Shown here piece after piece: positions 26,221-34,946 of a DNA stretch of 64,000 bases. The stretch is taken from positions 6,861,164 through 6,925,163 of the forward strand of contig NZ_CP037452.1 of the NCBI RefSeq assembly GCF_007754425.1. The letters are read 5' to 3'. The position numbers were made by a program, and so were the translations under genes. The stretch is from Gimesia fumaroli. GTDB taxonomy: Bacteria; Planctomycetota; Planctomycetia; Planctomycetales; Planctomycetaceae. The stretch's first letter is position 1, and the number at the start of each line of letters is the position of its first letter. Below the pieces are notes generated by a model that was given only the letters and a program-made list of their open reading frames with translations, had not been told where the DNA came from and did not search any database.

Positions 26221-27204
26221 CTATTCAGAGTTCTGCACCGGAAGCTTCTGCCAGTTGAGTGCGTCGATCCGCTTGAATTCCTCTTCGATGTCGGTCCCTG
26301 TGTAGAATGAGAACCAGCCTTTCACGCGAACCGTTTCGCCGGGCGGGCAATCAGGAAATTTGGGATCCGAATGCAGGCAGGGACACTTCTGATTCCCCCA
26401 CGCTTTAAAACAAGGGGTCCACGCCATGATGATCCAGTGATTGCCCGACGCCGAGCGGCACGCCGCATACGGTTCGCGAAACAGCTTGTTCTCATTGTTC
26501 TGCTGCGTGAAACCATCCATCATTTTCAGCATCGCACAATTTTGTACGCGCATTTTGGACAATGGCTCTTTCGTACCATTCTTGAGCCACATTTCCATCA
26601 GCACCGCATCCTCTCGCGGCTCGACGGCCGTTCCGAATTCAATACCGTTCGGCAGCGTGCGCGAGAGCGACAGCCTGCCGCATTGATGCCGCGTCCATTC
26701 CAGCGGCGGCAGCGCGATATTCTGTTTCGACCAGATGGTCGGCACATGCGTGTGAGCCAGATAGGTCAGTCCCAGGTTCGACCAGATTGCTTCGGGAATA
26801 TCCAGCACAACATAGCTTGCCGAATCCCACGGCGCAAAGACCGAGATCTTCGTTTCCCGCTGCGGTTCGATGGCGCCTTCCAGAAAACCAATCCGCGGAT
26901 GCCGCCCGCCGGGATACGGTTTGACGAGCAAAGGCGCTGCTGGCTTGCGTTCTGAAACAAGCTCCCGTTTCAAATCAAACCGTTTGAGAGCCGCTTTGAT
27001 GTCGGACTGCTCCAAGCCGGTCGCCTGCTGTATTTCATCCACCGTAAAGTGATGAAACACAAACATATTTTCGAGCCAGTACTTCAGCTCCGCTTCATTC
27101 GTCGGCTTGCGTGCGTTGGGAAACGATACGTCTGCGTACGTCGCCGTAAAACTGAAAGTAAATAGCACCAGCGAGAAAACCGCCACACCACAATTCCGCC
27201 ACAT
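26221..27204 (-). CDS. exported protein of unknown function
   Basis: The 327-aa protein has a Sec signal peptide (CGVAVFSLVLFTFSFTATYA) and a mature region that begins with a helical segment (ELKYWLENMFVFHHFTVDEI, then QQATGLEQSDIKAAL, resembling a helix-turn-helix-like fold) followed by a beta-rich domain with VKPYPGGRHPRIGFLEGAI, THVPTIWSKQNIALPPLEW and FYTGTDIEEEF. I do not recognise a described domain. GAGGTGC precedes the ATG. Composition and codon use look like the neighbours. Extracytoplasmic location is the only inference I would defend. Confidence 0.78.
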   Translation of the reverse strand: MWRNCGVAVFSLVLFTFSFTATYADVSFPNARKPTNEAELKYWLENMFVFHHFTVDEIQQATGLEQSDIKAALKRFDLKRELVSERKPAAPLLVKPYPGGRHPRIGFLEGAIEPQRETKISVFAPWDSASYVVLDIPEAIWSNLGLTYLAHTHVPTIWSKQNIALPPLEWTRHQCGRLSLSRTLPNGIEFGTAVEPREDAVLMEMWLKNGTKEPLSKMRVQNCAMLKMMDGFTQQNNENKLFREPYAACRSASGNHWIIMAWTPCFKAWGNQKCPCLHSDPKFPDCPPGETVRVKGWFSFYTGTDIEEEFKRIDALNWQKLPVQNSE

Positions 27205-27666
27205 TAGAGCACCTCACGTTACGCGGGACCTGGATTCGTTTAAACTTTCAGATTCTATTCTAACGCAACCGCGTATCCGGAGCACACTTTTAGAACCCAG
27301 AAAACGAATTCTTCGAAAACACGCGACACAGAATCATAGGGCGGACACGTGGGTGCCGCCCCTACCCCCCGTAACACTTATGGAACGTATTTTTCTTGAA
27401 TCGCACTCACACGGCCGGGTTAGCAACTCCATGTACCGAAAAAAACTTATCTCTCTGATCATCTGGAGACTTGTCGAGAATCAAGGAAATTCATTTGAAT
27501 TCTCATCGAAATGGGGGGGAATTCTAACAAAACTCTGTACACTCGTCATGAAAACAGCACATCCCTCCCAACTGCCCCCTCTTCTATAGACACAAACAGC
27601 CAATCCCCCTAAAATCGGCCGGTTTTTTATTTGCCCCTACACATTGATAGCATTGGTTCCTATTGA
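27205..27666. other. divergent intergenic region with hairpin
   Basis: The 462-bp gap between divergent genes carries a plus-strand reading frame that mostly runs antisense to the upstream gene and has no protein-like composition, so I do not call it. A GC-rich hairpin lies at 27337-27365. Confidence 0.55.
27337..27365. repeat. GC-rich hairpin, candidate intergenic repeat
   Basis: Arms TAGGGCGG (27337-27344) and CCGCCCCTA (27356-27364) pair with one bulged C around an 11-base loop. It is not followed by a T-run. It resembles dispersed intergenic palindromes of planctomycete genomes, but only a loosely similar hairpin (62110-62126) occurs in this window. Confidence 0.4.
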
Positions 27667-28638
27667 ATGAACTCTCAGCAGACCGTCGCGCCACGTGTTG
27701 AAACTGACAATTTAACCTCTGAGCAATCTACTGAGACAGTCTCTGCCAATGCAGATAAACGCGTCGACTGGCCCGTGATCGGCTGGATTGCCGTCATTCA
27801 TCTGGGACTGCTGGCCGCCCCCTTTTATTTTACCTGGACGGGATTGATCACCTGTCTGTTTTTGGGTTGGCTGACTGGCGGCATCGGGATCTGCATGGGC
27901 TATCATCGCCTGCTCACGCATGGCAGCTTTCAGACGTATCCGTTCATGTTTCGCCTGATCGGCCTGATCGGCTTACTGGCCGGGCAAGGGCCTCCGATAC
28001 AATGGGTGGCCAACCATCGTAAACATCATCTGCACAGTGACCAGCCCGGCGATCCGCATTCCCCGCGCGACGGACGCTGGTGGAGTCACATCATGTGGCT
28101 GATCCCTTATCACAGCACAGAAGAAATTCAGGCCACACACGAGCGCTTCGCCCCCGACCTGCTCAAAGACCCCTTCATGCGGTTCCTGCAACGCACGTTT
28201 CTGCTCTGGCATATCGGCATGGGCGCCATTCTGTATGGCATCGGCTACTGGCTGGGCGGATCGGAAATCGCGATCAGCATGGTCGTGTATGGCATGTTCG
28301 TGCGGCTGTTTTATGTGCTGCATGCGACCTGGTTCGTGAACTCCGCCACACACATCTGGGGCTACCGCAATTATGAAACGACCGACGACAGCCGCAACCT
28401 GTGGTGGGTCGCGTTGTTAACCTACGGCGAAGGCTGGCACAACAACCATCACAAGTATCAGCGCATGGCTAAGAACGGTCACAAATGGTGGGAGCTCGAC
28501 ATGACCTACGGTGCGATTCTCGTGCTCGAAAAACTGGGACTGGCCTGGAAAGTCGTCAAAACCATCCCCCCCAACGACAAAGAGAATTCCGTCAAGCAGC
28601 CCAACTTCGCTAAGCAGCAGCAGACTGCGCAACCATAA
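27667..28638 (+). CDS. acyl-CoA desaturase (membrane fatty acid desaturase)
   Basis: The 323-aa protein is a membrane-bound di-iron desaturase of the stearoyl-CoA/acyl-CoA delta-9 type. All three His boxes are present: HRLLTH near residue 79, HRKHH near 117 and HNNHH near 258, with DPHSPRDGRWWSH after the second. Hydrophobic segments near residues 38-75, 95-115 and 175-220 fit the usual four-helix topology. It would introduce a cis double bond in membrane acyl chains. It is monocistronic and convergent with hrpA; no regulatory site was recognised. The N-terminal 35 residues are polar and unremarkable. Confidence 0.92.
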   Translation: MNSQQTVAPRVETDNLTSEQSTETVSANADKRVDWPVIGWIAVIHLGLLAAPFYFTWTGLITCLFLGWLTGGIGICMGYHRLLTHGSFQTYPFMFRLIGLIGLLAGQGPPIQWVANHRKHHLHSDQPGDPHSPRDGRWWSHIMWLIPYHSTEEIQATHERFAPDLLKDPFMRFLQRTFLLWHIGMGAILYGIGYWLGGSEIAISMVVYGMFVRLFYVLHATWFVNSATHIWGYRNYETTDDSRNLWWVALLTYGEGWHNNHHKYQRMAKNGHKWWELDMTYGAILVLEKLGLAWKVVKTIPPNDKENSVKQPNFAKQQQTAQP

Positions 28639-28684
28639 TTTGTATGAGCCAGACAAATCACACCGTTGGCCCGGCCGTGACATA

Positions 28685-31600
28685 TCAGTCCCGCACTACC
28701 GCCCACTGCTGATCCAGAATTTTCGGAGAAACTTTCAAAGCCGTCCCCAGTTTCTGAGCAAACAGAGACACACGATACTCTTCCAGCATCCAGCGGAACT
28801 TGATCAACTGTGGATCAATAATTTCCCGTTCGTAATGCTGACGGGCCCGCTGGGAATAGAGTTCGAAATACCGTGAGATACCACGGATATTGCTGATGTC
28901 TTTTTTCAACCCGGTGCCACCAAGTTTGCTCAACCGCAGCTCAATCCCCTGCAGGTACCGCGGGAACTGCTGCAACCAGGGGTAAGGCGTGCTCACCAGA
29001 AACCGGGCGTTGATCATCGCGTTTAACTGCGTCCGCATGTCATGCAGCGGCTCACTCCAGGCAGGCACTTTAGTTTTATCCAGTGTCACCTTGATCTTGT
29101 GATACTGCTCGAACAAATCCGGCAGGAGACTCGCCAAATCCTGGGCGGCGACCGGAATCTGATTTCGCCACTCTTTTACCAGTAGACGATACTGCGTTTC
29201 ATTCCGAGGCAACCGTTCCTTTTGACCAAACAGCGTCCGTTCGGCCAAGAGTTCGATGAGTTGCTCCCGCAAATTGATTCCACCAATGGCCGTCACGTAC
29301 AACGACATCCGGTTCAATCCGGGCAAATTGTCAATTTGTGTTTTTAAACGACGATGTTCCGACAGAATAAACAGCCGCCTTAAACCAAACCGTGTTTCAT
29401 ATGCGGCCCGTTCGGGCGCGTCGCGCAGACAGAGCGCGACCGTTGTGCCTTCATCCAGCAGACTCGGAAACCCGGTGAGCGAGAGCTGATCGTGCTGTAT
29501 CTGGACCTCGGTCGGAAATTCGCCGAACGTCCAGTCGGTTAGTCCCGTTTGACTCCAGTGATCGTTCGAAAGTGCCGAAAAACTGTCGGCGGCTTTGGAA
29601 CCGTACTCCTGTCGCAACTGTGTCAGGTTCCGATTCACGGCGATCGCCTCTCCCTCCTGATCGAGCACGCGAATATTCATCTGCAAATGTTGCGGCAGCC
29701 GTTGAATCTCAAACTGATCTGCGGTGATCCGCTCGCCCGAAATCTGCGACAGCATCTCGGCGACCGTTTCTTCAAATGATCCCTTGCCGAACTCCAGCTT
29801 GCTGACGACCTGCCGTGCCGTTTCCGGTGCCGGCACCAGCATCCGCCGTACCGACTTGGGCAGCGACTTGATCATCGCTGCCACTTTTTCTTCCAAAAGG
29901 CCCGGCACCAGCCAGCCCAGCCGTTGGGGGGAAAGCTGATTCAAGCTCTCCTGTGGGATCGAAACCGTCACGCCGTCTTCTTCTGCACCCGGTTCCAGAT
30001 GATATTCGAGCGGGAACTGCATCTTGCCTAAATTGATCGCGTTTGGGAATTCGCTTTCGTCAACGTCTTCCGCCTGCGTTTCGAAGAAGTCTTCGAGTCG
30101 CATATTGAGCAGCGTCGGTGTTTTGCGGCTGGCGACTTTCCACCACTTCTTCAGGCTCACCGCATCGTAGACGTCTTCGGGAATCCGCTGATCGTAAAAT
30201 GCAAACTGCAGTTCCTGTGACGGTATCAAATCGTAGCGCCGCGAACGGGCCTGCTGCTGTTCGAGATCACTGAGGAATTTCTGATTGTGCGACAGGAAAT
30301 CGATCTTAAGATTGATGTCCCCTTCCACAAGTCCATACTGCAGCATCAGTGTTCGCGATTGTTCGGGATCGATCTTGCCATAATGCACGGGGCGGCGAGG
30401 GACAATCGTCAAACCGAACAGCGTGACCTTTTCCGTCGCCATCGCCGAGCCCGCATCACCGCTCCAGCGGGGATCGCTCCAGCTTTTTTTCACCAGGTGT
30501 GGAGCCGCTGGCTCGATCCAGTTCGGCGATATCTTCGCAACCGTGCGTGCGTAGCGTTTGCTCGTTTCAATCAACTCCGCCGAGATAACCCACTTCGGCT
30601 TCTTTTCGAAAATTCCCGAACCGGGCCAGATAAAATACTTCTGTTGCCCCGACCCCGTATATTCATTCGTGTCCGACCGCATGGCAATGTTCGAGAGCAA
30701 GCCCGGCAGCAGCGCGCGGTGGATGGCCGCTGAATCGTCTTTCCGCGGGTGCGGCTTCAGCCCCGTCTCTTCCACCAGTTGTCGCAGTTGCCGAAAGATG
30801 TCGGCCCATTCCCGCAGTCGATTGTACGACAGAAAGTTCTGCACGCACGCCTTCCGCAGGCGGCTGTGTGAGAGATCTTCTTTCAACTTATGATAGAAGT
30901 CCCATAGTTTGAGGAAGCTGAGGAAGTCAGAATCTTCGTCGCGAAACTGTTCGTGGGCTTCGTCGGCGGCCTGCTGTTTGTCAATTGGTCGTTCCCGCGG
31001 GTCCTGCAGTTCGAGGGCAGCCGCGATAATCAGAATTTCGTGCAGACAGTTTTCATCGTGTGCCGCCAGAATCATGCGCGCAATGCGCGGGTCGACCGGC
31101 AGCCGACTGATCTTGCGACCGATGTCCGTCAGCCGATTCTGTTCGTCAATCGCACCTAACTCAAACAGTGTGCTGTAACCGTCGCGGATCGCCGCCGGCT
31201 TGGGTGGATCGATAAACGGGAACTCTTCAATGGACCCCAGTTTCATATTCAATGTCTGCAGAATGACCGACGCCAAATTCGTTCGCAAAATTTCCGGTGA
31301 CGTGAATTCATCGCGGCCGTTATAGTCGGCTTCACTATAAAGGCGAATACAGATCCCCGGTGCCACACGACCACAGCGACCGGCCCGCTGATTGGCGGAG
31401 GCCTGCGATACTGCTTCAATCGGTAGACGCTGAACCTGTGACCGACTCGAATAACGGCTGATGCGTGCCAGCCCCGTATCAATCACATAACGGATGCCGG
31501 GCACGGTAATCGATGACTCGGCCACATTGGTCGCGATCACAATCCGCCGATAGGAAGAAGGCCGAAAGACCTTGTTCTGTTCTGCCGTCGACAGCCGTCC

Positions 31601-32674
31601 GTAGAGGGGCACGATCTCCGTCTGCCGTCTGCCGTCGTCGTCGATGATGGATCGTCCCCGCAGCAGTTTGGCGGTCTCGCGAATGTCCCATTCGGTGGGC
31701 ACAAAAATCAGAATGTCACCCTCGTCAATGGACGCCAGCTCGTTAACCGCATCCGCCAGCAGCGACTGCTCGTCGGCCCCGTTGTTCTGTGACTTGCCTT
31801 GCGTTTTCTCCGTCGGCTCTGCATCCAGGGGCCGATAACGAATCTCGACCGGATACGTCCGCCCCGAGACGTTCAGGATCGGGGCCAGCTTTTCGCGGGT
31901 CGAAAAGTGTTCGCTGAAGCGTTCCGCGTCGATCGTCGCCGAGGTGATAATCACCCGCAGGTCCCGGCGTTTGGGGAGTAGGCGTTTGAGGTAGCCCAGC
32001 AGAAAGTCAATGTTCAACGAGCGTTCGTGAGCTTCATCGATGATGATCGTGTCGTACTGATTCAGAAACCGGTCGGTCTGTGTCTCGGCCAGCAGGATGC
32101 CGTCGGTCATCAGTTTGATATAGGTGTTGGGGTTGGTCGTATCGGTGAAACGAATTTTGAATCCGCAGGCGGTTCCCTGTTCGCGTCCCAGTTCTTCCGA
32201 GATGCGGGCACAAACTGAGCGGGCGGCAATCCGACGGGGCTGCGTGTGACCAATGATGCCGCTGATGCCGCGTCCCATTGAGAGCAAGAGCTTGGGAAGC
32301 TGCGTCGATTTCCCTGACCCCGTTTCCCCACAGACGATGACGACCTGATTCTCTTCAATCGTCTGCTGGATCGTTTCCAGCTCTTCATGAATCGGCAGGC
32401 TCTGGTCAAACGTGACTTCCGGCCGCAGCTTGAGCCGTTCTTCCCGCCGGGCCAGGGATTTCTCCAACTCGTCCTGCAATCGCTTGAGATTTCTATCGAA
32501 GGGCTTTTTGTTTTTCTTCGCCTGCTGAATCGACCGCAGCCGTTGTGACAGCCGAAACTGATCGCCGACCATCGCTTGAGAAATCAGCGCCGGCAGTTCC
32601 GACAGCGCAGCGGGCAAGCTCTCACTGGCGGCACCAGCGTCAGCAGCAGCCGAATTCAATTCACCACGGGACAT
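28685..32674 (-). CDS. hrpA: ATP-dependent RNA helicase HrpA (DEAH-box)
   Basis: The 1329-aa protein is full length for bacterial HrpA. It has Walker A GETGSGKSTQLPK near residue 116, DEAH box IIIDEAHERS near 212, SAT motif VIITSATIDAERF, the C-terminal helicase motif QRAGRCGRVAPG, then the HA2 and OB-fold regions and the long DUF3418 C-terminal part ending KFRWMLEEYRVSLFAQKLGT. HrpA is a cytosolic 3'-to-5' RNA helicase involved in rescuing stalled ribosomes and mRNA processing in E. coli. No clear Shine-Dalgarno sequence precedes the ATG. It stands alone, convergent with the desaturase gene. Confidence 0.95.
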   Translation of the reverse strand: MSRGELNSAAADAGAASESLPAALSELPALISQAMVGDQFRLSQRLRSIQQAKKNKKPFDRNLKRLQDELEKSLARREERLKLRPEVTFDQSLPIHEELETIQQTIEENQVVIVCGETGSGKSTQLPKLLLSMGRGISGIIGHTQPRRIAARSVCARISEELGREQGTACGFKIRFTDTTNPNTYIKLMTDGILLAETQTDRFLNQYDTIIIDEAHERSLNIDFLLGYLKRLLPKRRDLRVIITSATIDAERFSEHFSTREKLAPILNVSGRTYPVEIRYRPLDAEPTEKTQGKSQNNGADEQSLLADAVNELASIDEGDILIFVPTEWDIRETAKLLRGRSIIDDDGRRQTEIVPLYGRLSTAEQNKVFRPSSYRRIVIATNVAESSITVPGIRYVIDTGLARISRYSSRSQVQRLPIEAVSQASANQRAGRCGRVAPGICIRLYSEADYNGRDEFTSPEILRTNLASVILQTLNMKLGSIEEFPFIDPPKPAAIRDGYSTLFELGAIDEQNRLTDIGRKISRLPVDPRIARMILAAHDENCLHEILIIAAALELQDPRERPIDKQQAADEAHEQFRDEDSDFLSFLKLWDFYHKLKEDLSHSRLRKACVQNFLSYNRLREWADIFRQLRQLVEETGLKPHPRKDDSAAIHRALLPGLLSNIAMRSDTNEYTGSGQQKYFIWPGSGIFEKKPKWVISAELIETSKRYARTVAKISPNWIEPAAPHLVKKSWSDPRWSGDAGSAMATEKVTLFGLTIVPRRPVHYGKIDPEQSRTLMLQYGLVEGDINLKIDFLSHNQKFLSDLEQQQARSRRYDLIPSQELQFAFYDQRIPEDVYDAVSLKKWWKVASRKTPTLLNMRLEDFFETQAEDVDESEFPNAINLGKMQFPLEYHLEPGAEEDGVTVSIPQESLNQLSPQRLGWLVPGLLEEKVAAMIKSLPKSVRRMLVPAPETARQVVSKLEFGKGSFEETVAEMLSQISGERITADQFEIQRLPQHLQMNIRVLDQEGEAIAVNRNLTQLRQEYGSKAADSFSALSNDHWSQTGLTDWTFGEFPTEVQIQHDQLSLTGFPSLLDEGTTVALCLRDAPERAAYETRFGLRRLFILSEHRRLKTQIDNLPGLNRMSLYVTAIGGINLREQLIELLAERTLFGQKERLPRNETQYRLLVKEWRNQIPVAAQDLASLLPDLFEQYHKIKVTLDKTKVPAWSEPLHDMRTQLNAMINARFLVSTPYPWLQQFPRYLQGIELRLSKLGGTGLKKDISNIRGISRYFELYSQRARQHYEREIIDPQLIKFRWMLEEYRVSLFAQKLGTALKVSPKILDQQWAVVRD

Positions 32675-32861
32675 CAGACAACAGATAGCATGAAAAAATC
32701 AGGGAAACAGACCATTATACGCAGCAGGACCCGCATTATGAATCCAAAGTTCGGCAGCGCGAAGGGTTTCCGCCCGGTTTTGTGAGAATACTGATGGGAA
32801 CCGGGGAGAATTGATTGGAGATGTCTAATATCAGTGTACAGCTGGAAGATTCAAGTAATCG

Positions 32862-32897
32862 TGAGAAAGGTGGCTCAGAATTGAATCCGAGCCACCT
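32862..32897 (-). terminator. hairpin terminator after metalloprotease gene
   Basis: Arms AGGTGGCTC (32868-32876) and GAGCCACCT (32889-32897) pair perfectly; on the minus strand the stem runs into TTTCTC, a short T-tract. It lies 60 bp downstream of the metalloprotease stop. Confidence 0.6.
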
Positions 32898-32957
32898 GAT
32901 TCTCAATTAATAAAAGTAATAATGATTGGGCAGTCAATCTTATTGCAACCATCCAAT

Positions 32958-34052
32958 TCATTTAGGCGCTGAATAGATTGGTGCTGAATAGAATTTTTTG
33001 ATTTTTGAATCGAGTTGACTGGATTTATTCATGGTCTCAAAGAGTTGCTTTTGACGATTTTGAAAACTCAGAATCCGATTTTGCTCTGAAGGATACAGAG
33101 TCTGAAGTCCAGCAATATCGCCATCGGAGAGATTACTGCCATTTCCAACAGGGGCACATGAATTTGGAATGGAAACATAAAATAGATTCGGGAAGCGGTA
33201 GAGCATGATAGACTCTCTGTCAAAGGGCCCTGCTGTACCAGACCCTGGCTGTGCTTGTCGTAGGTTGTGGTCAACTTTTGCTCGACTCCAGTGATTGGGC
33301 GCGCCGGATAAATAGGTATAGATACCAGGCCGTTTTCCTGACAGATCAGTGATATAGACGCCATTACTATCTTGAGTCAATTGGTACCCAGGGTCATTCT
33401 CCCATCGAAATTGAGAGTCACAGCCCCCAATAGGGCTTTGATGTTCGTGGTTAAATGAGAGTGCATGAAGAAATTCATGTCTTGTTGTTTTAATCCAACT
33501 GGCAGGACGAGCAATATGAAACCCTCCGAGATTTAAACTACGTTGGTTAGGACGCCCTCCTACCGGTCTTCCAGCTGCACCTATCGATGGATTGATACTA
33601 TCACGGCCTACTAGCGAAAAATATCCTTTTTGATCGAACGATACTCGAATTTCAGCAGCATAAGAGGTATCCGAGGTAGACCAGGTACGATATTGGCCTG
33701 TGGCAGGATTAAAACCAAAATCCAGTTTTATATTGCAAGCATCGGTAATCTGTTTCGTGGCATCTGCGATTTCTTTATGTAAGGTACTATTACCTCCTAA
33801 AAATGCGACCCGCACAGTATGGCCTGGTGACCATTTCTGTAGGTCATCAACAAAGTACTCGAATCCTGATTTATTCCCTTGTGGCAACGTGGCAAACCAT
33901 TGATCACGAGCTTCGATAGTTGCCGTTACATGATCAGGAAGATCATCGAGTATGAAATCCTCTTCAGCAAAGAGTTGGGGGCTCAAAAATAGAACTAAGA
34001 TTGCAAACAGATTTGGAAACAAAATAAACTCAAAATATCGTCTAGTATTCAT
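32958..34052 (-). CDS. exported astacin-like (M12A-type) metalloprotease
   Basis: ATG 34052 (MNTRRYFEF) is chosen because GAGGGGGAGA precedes it; the frame could extend upstream to 34115. The 364-aa product has a signal peptide (ILFPNLFAILVLFLSPQLFA) and a metzincin zinc site, HEFLHALSFNHEHQSP, near residue 190, equivalent to HExxHxxxxxH followed by Glu as in astacins. The usual Gly of the loop is Ser. The Met-turn is ESIMLYRFP near residue 285. The spacing between zinc site and Met-turn fits M12A peptidases. Composition is more AT-rich than the flanking genes, so transfer is possible. No neighbour suggests a substrate. Confidence 0.82.
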   Translation of the reverse strand: MNTRRYFEFILFPNLFAILVLFLSPQLFAEEDFILDDLPDHVTATIEARDQWFATLPQGNKSGFEYFVDDLQKWSPGHTVRVAFLGGNSTLHKEIADATKQITDACNIKLDFGFNPATGQYRTWSTSDTSYAAEIRVSFDQKGYFSLVGRDSINPSIGAAGRPVGGRPNQRSLNLGGFHIARPASWIKTTRHEFLHALSFNHEHQSPIGGCDSQFRWENDPGYQLTQDSNGVYITDLSGKRPGIYTYLSGAPNHWSRAKVDHNLRQAQPGSGTAGPFDRESIMLYRFPNLFYVSIPNSCAPVGNGSNLSDGDIAGLQTLYPSEQNRILSFQNRQKQLFETMNKSSQLDSKIKKFYSAPIYSAPK

Positions 34053-34650
34053 GACTCTCCCCCTCATTGAACAAAATGATACAGCTTCGATGTGCTTCAG
34101 CAAGAGTGCTTTCATTGCAAGCCACTAGTGCAATAGTTTGAACTTCGTATCACACGATCCGCAGTCTGGTTTCTCTGTAGACCGTATTACGAAATTCTTT
34201 TAAGGACCTTAGAACAGGCACTATTGTGTAATTGCAAAATGAACTGTCAGCTGATCATATTTTCTGAATTTAAGAGTATTGATAGATTTTCAAAATTATG
34301 AAAAGTCACGAAAGATGAGCACTCTTGAGGGTTTCTATTCGATCCAATAAATGGTTTCGTGACAGGAGTGCGAACTCGACCAACAGGTTGCTAAAGCATG
34401 ATCAGTCTGGAATGATTTCTAAAAATGGAGAACAGGAAACGAACAAGGCACGCGTTCGATTCAGGACGAAATTCTGGCCATCCACATAATTCTTTTCGTG
34501 TGTTTTCGTGACTTTCGTGGAAGTAAGAATTTCCTGACAAGATCTGCGTTCCTGTCAATTCTCGTTTCCCGTGCGCCACGGCCCGGCTTGTCCGGCCTTG
34601 CTGGTTCAAAACCAGAGAAATCTTACCTATCTGTGTTACGGTAGGTACGT
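34053..34650. other. gene-free intergenic stretch with repeat-like sequence
   Basis: About 600 bp without a credible gene. A minus-strand frame running through it also covers the tRNA and is rejected. The segment 34493-34520 contains three phased copies of a TTTCGTG-type unit, and the GC-rich stretch 34565-34600 may be part of the same dispersed sequence. Confidence 0.6.
34493..34520. repeat. 10-bp phased TTTCGTG repeat
   Basis: Three units in a row, TTTTCGTGTG, TTTTCGTGAC and TTTCGTGG, at a 10-bp period. Sequences of this type (or the complement CACGAAA) recur in intergenic DNA of planctomycetes and some other bacteria and are often mis-called as genes; that is recollection, not a search result. 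Confidence 0.45.
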
Positions 34651-34680
34651 AAAAAAATCGCGAGGGCTTCGCGATTTTTT
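34651..34680 (-). terminator. terminator of tRNA-Pro gene
   Basis: Arms of 11-12 bp, AAAAAATCGCGA and TCGCGATTTTTT type, with a GC-rich centre; on either strand the stem ends in at least six T residues, so it can act in both directions. It sits 58 bp downstream of the tRNA. Confidence 0.85.
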
Positions 34681-34738
34681 GTCGTGCTGGATTGTTCGGG
34701 CTATTTCCGTAAACCCATACCCAATAAAGGGTTAAAAG

Positions 34739-34813
34739 TCGGGGCGACACGATTCGAACGTGCGACCTCTGCGTCCCAAACGCAGCGCTCTAGCCAAGCT
34801 GAGCTACGCCCCG
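34739..34813 (-). tRNA. tRNA-Pro (anticodon TGG)
   Basis: Reading the minus strand gives a complete 75-nt cloverleaf without encoded CCA: acceptor stem CGGGGCG paired with CGCCCCG plus discriminator A, D arm GCTC/GAGC, anticodon stem CTGCG/CGCAG with loop TTTGGGA (anticodon TGG at 34-36), and T arm with TTCGAAT loop. It decodes CCA and by wobble other proline codons. Promoter and terminator are both visible and the gene is a single-gene transcription unit. Confidence 0.96.
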
Positions 34814-34831
34814 CAACATAATCAGAGGCAC

Positions 34832-34860
34832 AGTTTAGAGAGACACGCCAAATGCGTCAA
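34832..34860 (-). promoter_or_regulatory. sigma-70-type promoter of tRNA-Pro
   Basis: On the minus strand TTGACG (34860-34855), a 17-bp spacer, and TAAACT (34837-34832), ending 18 bp before the tRNA 5' end. Both hexamers and the spacing fit a housekeeping promoter. Confidence 0.75.
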
Positions 34861-34946
34861 TGGTTCAACGGGCTCTCTTACTAAAATATGCCACGGATAT
34901 CCCCATTCAATGTGTGGATCTGAGGATATTTAAGACTTCATCAGCA

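Noticed and set aside
27107..27589. 160-aa plus-strand frame near the unknown exported protein
   Set aside because: Starts antisense to that gene, has no ribosome-binding site or domain, and crosses a hairpin-containing intergenic region.
34391..34750. 119-aa minus-strand frame beside the tRNA
   Set aside because: Overlaps the tRNA 3' end, its terminator and the repeat-like DNA; likely a spurious frame of the repeat.
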